From the NCBI RefSeq assembly GCF_001423525.1, contig NZ_LMOI01000019.1, positions 124,001 to 188,000 of the forward strand: a DNA stretch of 64,000 nucleotides, given 5' to 3'. The notes below the pieces were generated by a model. That model saw only the letters and a program-made list of their open reading frames with translations. It was not told the origin of the DNA and did no database searches. A program made the position numbers and the translations under genes. This document shows, in pieces, positions 43,461-53,788 of the stretch (positions are counted from its first letter, which is position 1; every line of letters begins with the position of its first letter). The stretch comes from Arthrobacter sp. Leaf137. GTDB lineage: Bacteria > Actinomycetota > Actinomycetes > Actinomycetales > Micrococcaceae.

Positions 43461-43760
43461 TACACGCTCCTGCGTTGCATTCCCCCTGAACGAAGTGGGA
43501 AGGCGCCCGTGAATCGCGCCTGAAGCGGCAGCACTCCACGGGCCGCGGGGAAGGAGGACCAGGACACAGAACCGGAAAAGCACGCAAACATGTCATCAGC
43601 ACGCATGTCCTTGTGGCCGATGGTTCGGCGGCGGATGCTGGAGTTCCGCCGCCGGACCCTCGGCGTGTGCGCCGCGGAGCCCGAGGTCAATCGCCGGGCC
43701 TCCCCTCCGCCGGTATGATTTGAGTACGACAGTGCCGCATCGCACCGGGAGGGACGGGAC
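43461..43760. other. Intergenic region before the Ser/Thr kinase gene
   Basis: 300 bp. It holds a hairpin with a 10-bp stem (43626-43635 with 43645-43654), probably the 3' end of the surface-protein transcript, and must hold the kinase promoter in its last 100 bp; GGGAGGGAC before ATG 43761 is the ribosome site. A 43-codon reading frame from 43589 has no ribosome site and looks random. Confidence 0.5.
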
Positions 43761-44951
43761 ATGGTGGCGGAATCGCCCAGCTCCACCACGAACGAGATTG
43801 TCGGCGGTCGCTACCGGTTGAATGAGGTCATCGGCCGCGGGGGAATGTCTTCGGTGTACAGCGCCCGGGACGAAAACCTGGGCCGTGATGTGGCCCTCAA
43901 GCTCTTCGCCCCGCAGGCCCCGGACACCGAAGAACTGAAACGCCAGGAAGCGGAAATCCAGCTGCTGGCCACGTTGAACCATCCCGGCCTCGTCACGCTT
44001 TTCGACGCCGGCATCGATACCCGGATCCCGGACGAGCCACGTCCGTTCCTCACCATGGAACTCGTGGAGGGCCAGGACCTCCGCGGCCGCATCCGCCACA
44101 GCCGTGTCCCGCTGGAAGAACTGGCCGTCATCGGCGCCGGAATCGCTGACGCCCTGGCCTACGTCCATGGGCTGGGCGTCATCCACCGAGACATCAAACC
44201 TGCCAATATCCTGCTGGTCCAGATCCGGCCCGGCGAACCCCTGCGCCCCAAGCTCACCGACTTCGGCATTGCGCGGATCGCGGACTCCACCCGTCTCACC
44301 GCCACCGGAACCATGGTGGGCACTGCCGCGTACCTCAGCCCGGAACAGGCACTTGGCCAGCCGCTCTCCGCCGCCACGGACATCTATTCGTTCGGCCTCG
44401 TGCTGATTGAATGCATTAAGGGAACCGTCGAGTACCCCGGCGGCGCCGTGGAGTCCGCGGTGGCCAGGCTGCACCGGGCGCCCGAAATCCCAGAGGACCT
44501 CCCTGCAGAGTGGGCGCAGCTCCTCCGCTCGATGACTGCCATCGAACCGTTGGAACGCCCGTCCGCCGCGGACATCGAGACCGTCCTGCGCCAAGCCCTC
44601 ATTTCACCCGCTTCCACACCCGGCGAACTCGCACCCGAAAGCACCAGAGTGCTGCCGGCCATGCCGTTCCACCCGCCGTCGATCACCGCGGAAGAGTCCG
44701 TGGACGAGCTGCGGGAAGCGGCTGCTTCGCCCCAGATTAACAAACCTGAGGACAGGGACCTCCATCCGAGGGCGCGCACCAAGCGCTTCTGGATCGCGGT
44801 GGTCCTTACGCTCATAGTGGTAGCGGCTGTGGTTGCCGCGGTGATCATGACCCTCTCCACGCAGTCTCCCGCCGACGTCGTGCCGTATCCAACGGTCACC
44901 GGGGAACTCGGCGATCACCTGAAGGAATTGCAGAAGAGTGTTGAACCGTGA
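43761..44951 (+). CDS. Membrane-bound serine/threonine protein kinase
   Basis: PknB-type signalling kinase, 396 residues. Kinase domain at about residues 18-275 with the glycine loop IGRGGMSSVY, the ATP-anchoring Lys in VALKLF (Lys47), catalytic loop HRDIKPANIL (near 142) and DFG in LTDFGIARI. A polar linker is followed by one transmembrane helix (about 344-367) and only about 29 external residues; PASTA domains are absent. Its stop overlaps the GTG start of a lipoprotein gene by 4 bp, so the lipoprotein is probably its external partner (inference). Confidence 0.93.
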   Translation: MVAESPSSTTNEIVGGRYRLNEVIGRGGMSSVYSARDENLGRDVALKLFAPQAPDTEELKRQEAEIQLLATLNHPGLVTLFDAGIDTRIPDEPRPFLTMELVEGQDLRGRIRHSRVPLEELAVIGAGIADALAYVHGLGVIHRDIKPANILLVQIRPGEPLRPKLTDFGIARIADSTRLTATGTMVGTAAYLSPEQALGQPLSAATDIYSFGLVLIECIKGTVEYPGGAVESAVARLHRAPEIPEDLPAEWAQLLRSMTAIEPLERPSAADIETVLRQALISPASTPGELAPESTRVLPAMPFHPPSITAEESVDELREAAASPQINKPEDRDLHPRARTKRFWIAVVLTLIVVAAVVAAVIMTLSTQSPADVVPYPTVTGELGDHLKELQKSVEP

Positions 44952-45430
44952 CGCTTGGACAGCACGGGGCGCTGACCGTCCGCTGGTCCGCGACGCTGCT
45001 GGCCGCCGGATTGCTCGCCGGCTGCGGGACCGGCGAAACGGGGCTCCAGCGCGATGCCGCCAGGCAGTTGCAGGCACGGGTGCTTGAGGTAACGCAGGCG
45101 ACGTCGCAGAACAATCCCGCCACCGCACTCAGGGCGTTGGAAGGCCTCGAAGCCGAACTCGAAGACGCTCAGTCGAGGGGCGGCATCTCGGACGAACGCC
45201 GCCGCAGCATCACCACCATTGCCGCCGCCGTCCGGGCCGACCTGACCGACGCCATGGCCAAGACCGAACAGGCCAAAGCCCGCGCCGAAGAGGAAGCCCG
45301 CCAGGCGGCCGAACAAGCAGCCGCGCAAACCCCGCCCGCCCAGGAAGCCCCCGCGCCGTCCACGGTGCAGCCCTCCGGCGAGGACAAAGGCAAGAAGGAC
45401 AACCAGGGCAAGGGCAAAGACAGCGGATAA
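44948..45430 (+). CDS. Small lipoprotein with helical, charged tail
   Basis: Function unknown; 160 residues. Signal peptide with lipobox LLAGCG (Cys near residue 26). The mature part is predicted mostly helical (AARQLQARVLEVTQA, ALRALEGLEAELEDA, then an Ala/Glu/Gln-rich coiled coil) and ends in a Pro/Lys/Gly-rich polar tail suited to contact with the cell wall. The GTG start overlaps the kinase stop (GTGA), so it is translated together with the kinase. It may sense wall or envelope state for the kinase; this is an inference from coupling only. Confidence 0.85.
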   Translation: MTLGQHGALTVRWSATLLAAGLLAGCGTGETGLQRDAARQLQARVLEVTQATSQNNPATALRALEGLEAELEDAQSRGGISDERRRSITTIAAAVRADLTDAMAKTEQAKARAEEEARQAAEQAAAQTPPAQEAPAPSTVQPSGEDKGKKDNQGKGKDSG

Positions 45431-45501
45431 CGGCCCACCGATGCAGCGTACGACGCCGGAAGGGACGTGGGCGCTGATCTCCACCTTGCAGTCGGCACAA
45501 A

Positions 45502-45557
45502 AAAGAGGCGGTGCCCCGGAACAGATCCGGGGCACAGATCCGGGGCACCGCCTCTTT
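45502..45557. terminator. Bidirectional terminator between the kinase operon and icd
   Basis: A 19-bp perfect stem (45502-45520 with 45539-45557) bounded by A-run and TTT serves the plus-strand lipoprotein gene and the minus-strand icd gene. The loop of 18 nt contains part of a perfect 13-nt tandem duplication (45523-45535 and 45536-45548), so the hairpin seems to have been enlarged by a local duplication. Confidence 0.85.
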
Positions 45558-45583
45558 GGTGAAACTGCAGCAGCAGCCTGCCG

Positions 45584-48136
<2,553 letters not shown>

Positions 48137-49102
48137 ATGACACGCACCCGGTCCCTGGCTTCCGGCATACTGAGCTTCTCCGCCGCAGCCGTTCTGGCTC
48201 TGACCACCGCCGGCGGCGCCTCCGCCGCACCGGCCTCCCCATCGCCCTCCGAAGACGCCCTGCTCCCCTCCGTCGCCCGCCTTGCCGTTAATAGCACTGG
48301 TGCCGCGGACTACTGGACCGCGGACCGGATGGAGGGTGCCCGCCCCGGTGATGTCCTGGCCGGGAAAGCCCTGGCAACGAGCCCCCGTTCCAATCCCGCA
48401 ACAGTGGCCAAAGGAAAGAACACCAAAGTTCGCGCCAGCAAGGCCAAGGCAGCAACAACCGGTTCAGTGACCCACATTGGCAAGGTTTTCTTCACCATGG
48501 GCGGCGCCAACTACGTCTGCTCCGGCAACGCCGTGACGTCCAGGAACAAGAGCACCGTATCTACAGCCGGCCACTGCGTCTTTGGCGGCCCGGGCCAGGA
48601 GGCCACGAACTTCGTCTTCGTTCCCGCCTACGAGAACGGCCAAGCGCCATATGGAAAGTGGACCGCCAGCGACCTCTACACCACCAGCGAATGGACCGCC
48701 TCCGGCGACATCTCCTACGACACGGCGTTCGCCGTGATGGACCGCCTCGACGGCGACCTGCTGACCGACGTGGTGGGCGGCTCCGGAGTGGCGTTCAACG
48801 AGGACCGCGGACTGTCCTACACGTCTTACGGCTACCCTGCAGACAAGCAGTACAACGGCGAGACCCTGAAGAGCTGTGCGGGCACTGCCACAAACGACAC
48901 CGTCAACCCGGCTTTCACCACCCAGGGCATCCCATGCGACATGACCAGCGGTTCCTCCGGCGGCCCGTGGTTCATCGGCTCCGGCCCGGATGGACTGCAG
49001 AACTCGATCAACAGCTACGGCTACAGCGGCTCCAAGGTCATGTACGGCCCGTACTGGGGTGACTCGATTGAAAAGACCTACCGCGTTGCGTCACGGTCCT
49101 AG
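48137..49102 (+). CDS. Secreted trypsin/V8-like serine protease
   Basis: Extracellular serine endopeptidase of the S1 family, 321 residues. Signal peptide ends near ASA at residue 33-34; a pro-region (about 35-110) contains DYWTADRMEGARPGDV. The catalytic triad is complete: His146 in STAGHCV, Asp195 in SYDTAFA and Ser274 in GSSGGP. Cysteine pairs near 130/147 and 259/270 could form disulfides. Closest style is the V8/glutamyl-endopeptidase-like group common in actinobacteria. ATG at 48137. A micro-ORF directly downstream repeats the pro-region motif. Confidence 0.92.
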   Translation: MTRTRSLASGILSFSAAAVLALTTAGGASAAPASPSPSEDALLPSVARLAVNSTGAADYWTADRMEGARPGDVLAGKALATSPRSNPATVAKGKNTKVRASKAKAATTGSVTHIGKVFFTMGGANYVCSGNAVTSRNKSTVSTAGHCVFGGPGQEATNFVFVPAYENGQAPYGKWTASDLYTTSEWTASGDISYDTAFAVMDRLDGDLLTDVVGGSGVAFNEDRGLSYTSYGYPADKQYNGETLKSCAGTATNDTVNPAFTTQGIPCDMTSGSSGGPWFIGSGPDGLQNSINSYGYSGSKVMYGPYWGDSIEKTYRVASRS

Positions 49103-49121
49103 CGAAGAGCCCGATGACGGC

Positions 49122-49259
49122 GTGGCCCACATCGAGGTAACCCAGACGCACGAGGAAATCCTCGAGTACTGGACCGATGAACGGATGGCGGAGGCCAAGC
49201 CCCGGGAGCTTGTGCTGCGGCCAAAACCTGAAGAGCAGCACCCGGCCGACGAGGACTAA
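49122..49259 (+). CDS. Small ORF sharing the protease pro-region motif
   Basis: Possible 45-residue protein, GTG at 49122; a TTG at 49086 would give 57 residues and overlap the protease end. The sequence LEYWTDERMAEAKPRELV mirrors the protease pro-region ADYWTADRMEGARPGDV with the same spacing (YWT, DER/ADR M, A, P). It has no signal peptide and is acidic and Pro/Glu-rich at the end. GAAGAG lies 12 nt before the GTG. It ends just before a terminator. It could be a cytosolic inhibitor, a chaperone, a relic of a duplicated protease, or an unused frame. Confidence 0.55.
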   Translation: MAHIEVTQTHEEILEYWTDERMAEAKPRELVLRPKPEEQHPADED

Positions 49260-49271
49260 GCCAACAAAATA

Positions 49272-49314
49272 ACGACGGCGCCTGCCCCCCTGCGAAGGGG
49301 ACGGGCGCCGTCGT
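49272..49314 (+). terminator. Terminator hairpin after the protease and micro-ORF
   Basis: An 11-bp perfect outer stem (49272-49282 with 49304-49314) with further inner C/G pairs follows 12 nt after the micro-ORF stop. Confidence 0.7.
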
Positions 49315-49332
49315 CAATTAAAGTCCATCCAT

Positions 49333-49380
49333 TGCTCCGTAGATGCCCTTTTGGTGTCTCAAAACGGCATCTACGGAGCA
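49333..49380. repeat. 48-nt palindromic repeat, copy C (variant)
   Basis: Arms 49333-49353 and 49360-49380 pair over 21 bp with one mismatch; loop GTGTCT. It has the same 21-6-21 layout and inner CAAAACG-CATCT box as copy B, but the outer part is different (TGCTCCGT instead of GTAGCAGC). It lies 14 nt after the purH stop, between convergent transcription units. Confidence 0.82.
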
Positions 49381-49394
49381 GCCGATCAGTCGGC

Positions 49395-51080
49395 TCAGTG
49401 GAAGAAGTGTCGCGCTCCGGTGAAGTACATGGAGATTCCGGCGGCGTTGGCCGCAGCGATGACTTCCTCGTCGCGGACGGATCCGCCCGGCTGGACAACG
49501 GCGCGGACCCCGGCATCGATCAGGATCTGCAGGCCGTCAGCGAACGGGAAGAAGGCATCCGAAGCTGCCACCGCGCCCTGGGCACGCCGGGGTGCGCCGG
49601 CACCCGTGGCGTTGGAGGCACCGCCGGCGCCGTCGACGTCGGAATCCACCTGCAGGCCCAGCGTGTTGGCGCGTTCCACGGCCAGCTTGCAGGAGTCGAG
49701 GCGGTTGACCTGGCCCATGCCGATGCCGACTGCTGCGCCGTTGTCCGCGAGGAGGATGGCGTTGGACTTTGCTGCACGGCAGGCGGTCCAGGCGAAGGCG
49801 AGGTCCGCGAGGGTCTTCTCATCGGCGGCTTCGCCCGCGGCGAGCGTCCAGTTGGCGGGGTTGTCGCCGTCGGCGTCCACCTTGTCGCTGACCTGGACCA
49901 GCATGCCGCCGGAAACCTGGCGGAACTCCGTGGGGTAGCGGCCGTAGCCCTCGGGCAGGGCGAGCAGCCGGATGTTCTTCTTCTTGGAGAGGATCTCCAC
50001 GGCCTCGGCCTCGAAACCGGGCGCGATGACAACCTCGGTGAAGATGTCCTTCACGGTGTTGGCCATGGCCGCCGTGACCGGGCGGTTGGCTGCGATGACG
50101 CCGCCGAACGCGGACACGGGGTCGCAGGCGTGGGCCTTGGCGTGGGCGTCGGCGATGGGGTCCGCGGCGTCTGCCGAACCGACGGCAACGCCGCACGGGT
50201 TGGCGTGCTTGATGATGGCCACGGCCGGCTCGCTGAAATCGAAGGCGGCGCGCAGGGCGGCGTCGGCGTCAACAAAGTTGTTGTAGCTCATGGCCTTGCC
50301 GTGCAGCTGGTCGGCCTGGGCGATGCCCACCGGGGCAGCCTTGTCCACGTAGAGCGCAGCCTGCTGGTGCGGATTCTCGCCGTAACGCAGCACCTCGGAA
50401 CGTTCCAGGGACATTCCGGCGTAGGCGGGCCAGTCGATGATGCCGTCGCCGTCTTCATCAAGGAACTGGCTGGCAGTCCAGGTGGCCACGGCGTTGTCGT
50501 AGGACGCCGTGTGCGCGAAGGCCTTGGCGGCGAGGCGGCGCCGGGTCTTCAGGTCGAAACCGCCCGCGGCGGCAGCAGCCACCACCTGGCCGTAGAAGGA
50601 CGGATCCACCACGATGGCGACGGCGGCATGGTTCTTCGCGGCCGAGCGCACCATGGCGGGGCCTCCGATGTCGATCTGCTCGACGACGTCGTCCTGCGCG
50701 GCACCGGACTTGACGGTCTCCACGAACGGGTAGAGGTTTACCACCACCAGGTCGAAGGCCTCGATATCCATGCTTTCGAGCGTCTCCATGTGGGCGGGGA
50801 CGCGGCGGTCTGCCAGGATGCCGCCGTGGACGCGGGGGTGCAGCGTCTTGACGCGGCCGTCCAGCATTTCCGGGGAACCGGTGACTTCCTCAACCTCCTG
50901 CACGGGGATGCCCGCAGCAGCGATCTTCTTCGCGGTGGAACCGGTGGAGACCAGCTTCACACCCGCTGCGTGCAGGCCTGTGGCGAGCTCCTCCAGGCCG
51001 GTCTTGTCGTAAACCGAGATCAGGGCCCGGCGGATGGGTACACGGTCAATGGATACGCGCTCATGCTGCGTGAAGCTCAC
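49395..51080 (-). CDS. purH: Bifunctional AICAR formyltransferase / IMP cyclohydrolase
   Basis: Catalyses the last two steps of IMP synthesis using 10-formyl-tetrahydrofolate; 561 residues. The N-terminal cyclohydrolase (MGS-like) domain begins [20 protein letters not shown] and includes [16 protein letters not shown]; the C-terminal transformylase domain carries [27 protein letters not shown] and the late [23 protein letters not shown] at 51080. I looked for a ZTP riboswitch in the short upstream region and saw none. purN lies 1.6 kb upstream with an MFS gene of opposite strand between. Confidence 0.97.
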   Translation of the reverse strand: MSFTQHERVSIDRVPIRRALISVYDKTGLEELATGLHAAGVKLVSTGSTAKKIAAAGIPVQEVEEVTGSPEMLDGRVKTLHPRVHGGILADRRVPAHMETLESMDIEAFDLVVVNLYPFVETVKSGAAQDDVVEQIDIGGPAMVRSAAKNHAAVAIVVDPSFYGQVVAAAAAGGFDLKTRRRLAAKAFAHTASYDNAVATWTASQFLDEDGDGIIDWPAYAGMSLERSEVLRYGENPHQQAALYVDKAAPVGIAQADQLHGKAMSYNNFVDADAALRAAFDFSEPAVAIIKHANPCGVAVGSADAADPIADAHAKAHACDPVSAFGGVIAANRPVTAAMANTVKDIFTEVVIAPGFEAEAVEILSKKKNIRLLALPEGYGRYPTEFRQVSGGMLVQVSDKVDADGDNPANWTLAAGEAADEKTLADLAFAWTACRAAKSNAILLADNGAAVGIGMGQVNRLDSCKLAVERANTLGLQVDSDVDGAGGASNATGAGAPRRAQGAVAASDAFFPFADGLQILIDAGVRAVVQPGGSVRDEEVIAAANAAGISMYFTGARHFFH

Positions 51081-51221
51081 AAATGTCTCCGTCTTATCTC
51101 GCGGTTCAGTGCCGCGGTTGGTGGGGATAGGGCCAGTTTATCGCGTAGCACTCGTTGCCCCGAGTGTCCGCCGGAGTGTGAACGCCGGTGGGCGGGGCTA
51201 AAGTTTCAGAAGGAGGCGGCA

Positions 51222-52574
51222 ATGAACACTTACACCACTGTGCCCAGCGGCGAACAGGTGGTCCAGGAACTGCCCTGGCGATGGAAAGTCCAGGGGCGGA
51301 TCTTCCTGATCGGCGGCCTCGGATTCATGTTTGACGCGTGGGATGTGACGCTCAACGGCATTCTGATTCCCCTGCTGTCGAAGCATTGGGCACTGTCCCC
51401 CGGTGAGGTGGCGTGGGTGGGGACGTCGAACCTGATTGGCATGGCCTTGGGGGCCTTCATCTGGGGCACCATCGCGGACACCATCGGCCGGAAGAAGGCG
51501 TTTACCGCCACGCTGCTGCTGTTCGCCGTCTTCACCGTGGCCGGCGCCTTCGCCCCGGACTTCATCTGGTTTTGTGTCTTCAGGTTCCTGGCCGGCTTTG
51601 GCCTGGGCGGCTGCATTCCGGTGGACTATGCACTGGTGGGTGAGTTCACTCCCCGGAAGCAGCGCGGCAAAGTACTCACCGCCATGGATGGCTGGTGGCC
51701 GGTGGGCGCTGCCCTGGCGGGTTTCGTTTCCGCTGGCCTGGTGGCTCTCTACGGTGACTGGCGGCTGACCATGCTGGTCATGGTCCTGCCTGCGCTGCTG
51801 GTGTTCTGGGTCCGGCGAAGCGTGCCGGAGTCACCGCTGTTCCTCATCCGCAAGGGCCGGCGGGACGAGGCTGCAAAGGTCATCGACGGGCTGGTGGCAG
51901 CCACGGGCGCCGAAGCCCGGGCCTACAGCCTGCCGGATGCGAAGGACGTACCCCGGCTCTCCGCCGGCAGCGCCTGGACCCAGCTGCGGTCGGTGTGGCA
52001 GTTCAACTGGAAGATCACCACCGCCGCGTGGGCCCTGTTCTTCAGCATCCTGCTGGTCTACTACCTGTCGCTGACGTGGATGCCGCGGATCCTCATTGGC
52101 GCAGGCTTCGCCGAATACAAGGCGTTCGTCACCACGGCGTCGATGGCCGCCGTCGGGCTCCTGGGCGTCATCGTTGCCGCCCTGCTGGTGGAACGCGTGG
52201 GCCGCAAATGGATCCTGGCGATCACCGGACCGCTGTCCGCACTGACGCTGGTGATCGTGGCGTTCGTGGTGGACATCCCGTCTGCAGCGGTGTTCTGGCT
52301 GCTGGTGTTCGGGTTCGTGGTGCAGGTGGCCATCCCGGTGCTGTACGCCTACGTGTCGGAGCTCTACCCCACCGAGCTGCGCGGCACCGGCTTTGGCTGG
52401 GCATCCACGTTCTCGCGTCTGGGCGCCGGTTTCGGTCCGCTGATTTTCGCCAACTACTTCTGGCCTGAGCTGGGCCTGGCTACGTCCTTCGCCCTGGCCG
52501 GCGGCCTGGTGCTGCTGGCAGTGCTGTGGATGGCCTTCTTCTCCCCCGAAACCCGCCAGCGCCGCCTCGACTGA
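51222..52574 (+). CDS. Major facilitator superfamily transporter (metabolite:H+ symporter / SV2-like)
   Basis: Twelve-helix secondary transporter, 450 residues. Family marks are FMFDAWDVTLNGILIPLL in helix 1, the loop 2-3 signature GTIADTIGRKKAF, FRFLAGFGLGGCIPVDYALV and YVSELYPTELRGTGFGW in the second half. This set fits the SVOP/NiaP and aromatic-acid symporter group; the substrate is unknown. ATG at 51222 with an excellent ribosome site AGGAGG 6 nt upstream. Inserted on the plus strand between purN and purH, which are usually adjacent. Confidence 0.92.
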   Translation: MNTYTTVPSGEQVVQELPWRWKVQGRIFLIGGLGFMFDAWDVTLNGILIPLLSKHWALSPGEVAWVGTSNLIGMALGAFIWGTIADTIGRKKAFTATLLLFAVFTVAGAFAPDFIWFCVFRFLAGFGLGGCIPVDYALVGEFTPRKQRGKVLTAMDGWWPVGAALAGFVSAGLVALYGDWRLTMLVMVLPALLVFWVRRSVPESPLFLIRKGRRDEAAKVIDGLVAATGAEARAYSLPDAKDVPRLSAGSAWTQLRSVWQFNWKITTAAWALFFSILLVYYLSLTWMPRILIGAGFAEYKAFVTTASMAAVGLLGVIVAALLVERVGRKWILAITGPLSALTLVIVAFVVDIPSAAVFWLLVFGFVVQVAIPVLYAYVSELYPTELRGTGFGWASTFSRLGAGFGPLIFANYFWPELGLATSFALAGGLVLLAVLWMAFFSPETRQRRLD

Positions 52575-52704
52575 CCCGCCGTCGACACTCACCTCCGCCG
52601 ACCCTCACCCTCAAAATCGACAGGGTTATTCGCTGTCGCACCAGCTATCTCCGGGGCGCCATCGAATGTGCGAGTCGAATACGGCTTTGCGAGTCGGGGA
52701 GGCG

Positions 52705-53268
52705 TCAGCCAGCGGCGAGGCTGGCCAGGGTGGACACCAGCAGCCGGCGCTCCACCACCTTGATGCGCTCGTGCAGGGTCTCCTCGGTGTCGGCGTCCTC
52801 GATGGCCACCGCCTCCTGGGCGATGATGGGTCCGGTGTCCACGCCGGCGTCAGCCCAGTGCACCGTGCAGCCCGTGACCTTGACCCCGTAGGCCATCGCG
52901 TCACGGACACCGTGGGCACCGGGGAACGCCGGAAGCAGGGCCGGGTGGGTGTTGAGGTACTTGCCGCCGAAAGCGTCGATGAATTCCGGGCTGACGATCC
53001 GCATGAAGCCGGAGGACACCACCACGTCCGGTTGGAATGCGGCCACCTCTCTGGTCAATGCGGCGTTCCACTGGGCCCGGTCCGGGTACTCCTTGAAGTC
53101 CACCACGAAGGTGGGTATCCCGGCCGCGGCCGAACGCTCCACGCCGTAGGTGCCGGGCCGGTCCGCCCCGACGGCGGCGATGTCCACGTCCAGCTCCCCC
53201 GCTTTGACCGCGTCAATGACAGCCTGGAGGTTGGAGCCGGTACCGGAAACGAGGACTACGATGCGCAT
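52705..53268 (-). CDS. purN: Phosphoribosylglycinamide formyltransferase
   Basis: Third step of purine synthesis, transferring a formyl group from 10-formyl-tetrahydrofolate to GAR; 187 residues. It starts RIVVLVSGTGSNLQAVIDAV and has the catalytic Asn/His in NTHPALLPAFPGAHGVRDA and Asp in HWADAGVDTGPIIAQEAV. ATG at 53268. The divergent small membrane-protein gene starts 40 bp away. Same strand as PerM and purH. Confidence 0.96.
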   Translation of the reverse strand: MRIVVLVSGTGSNLQAVIDAVKAGELDVDIAAVGADRPGTYGVERSAAAGIPTFVVDFKEYPDRAQWNAALTREVAAFQPDVVVSSGFMRIVSPEFIDAFGGKYLNTHPALLPAFPGAHGVRDAMAYGVKVTGCTVHWADAGVDTGPIIAQEAVAIEDADTEETLHERIKVVERRLLVSTLASLAAG

Positions 53269-53307
53269 GCGTCTAGCTTATGGGCAGGCTCGCGTAGGCT
53301 GGAAAAC

Positions 53308-53739
53308 ATGAACTCCACACCGGAACCGGCCGGGCCCCAGCGGACAAAACCGCCGCTCAGCGAGGCTGCAAAAGCCTCAAGGGCCAAGACCCACACCCTG
53401 TTCCGGATGTTCATCGTGTCCGTGCTGGGGTCATTCTTCGTCTACCAGCTGGATGTCCGCTATCTCTGGCTGACGGGAATCCTGACAGCAGCCGCATTGG
53501 CCCTCGGTATCGTCCTGTTGATCAGGTGGTTCCGTTCAAGAGAGTCCCGGCTGATTCTGTTCGCCACCATCTGCGGCCTGATGGTGACCGCCGGCATGGT
53601 GCTGCTGACCCTGGCCTCGGCACTGTTCTTCAACCAGGCAGCGGAGTACCAGGCCTGCGTGAACCGGGCGCTCACAGACCAGGCACAACGGACCTGCCAG
53701 GTGCAGCTGGAGGGATCACTCCCCCGCCAGGCGCCGTAG
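53308..53739 (+). CDS. Conserved hypothetical membrane protein
   Basis: No function recognised. The 143-residue product has a polar N-terminus of about 32 residues and three hydrophobic helices (about 34-48, 53-72, 80-105); the external C-terminal part has two cysteines (QACVNRAL and RTCQVQL) that might form a disulfide. ATG at 53308. Divergent from purN and convergent with PerM; similar small proteins are common in this neighbourhood in Micrococcaceae (recollection, not verified). Confidence 0.75.
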   Translation: MNSTPEPAGPQRTKPPLSEAAKASRAKTHTLFRMFIVSVLGSFFVYQLDVRYLWLTGILTAAALALGIVLLIRWFRSRESRLILFATICGLMVTAGMVLLTLASALFFNQAAEYQACVNRALTDQAQRTCQVQLEGSLPRQAP

Positions 53740-53788
53740 CAGCGCCTTTGCTGACAGGTTAGGGACCTAAGGGTCCCGGCTTTCGAAG

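Noticed and set aside
43589..43720. 43-codon frame upstream of the kinase gene
   Set aside because: No ribosome site, Arg-rich random composition, overlaps a hairpin.
49332..51221. A reading frame open without stop across the antisense strand of purH and continuous with the MFS gene (over 1000 codons)
   Set aside because: Typical of high-GC DNA. The translation has no family features, while purH on the other strand is complete, and the MFS gene has its own ATG with a perfect ribosome site.
51081..51221. Possible ZTP riboswitch before purH
   Set aside because: The conserved GGGAGCG and CGCCTGGGC elements are absent on the minus strand.
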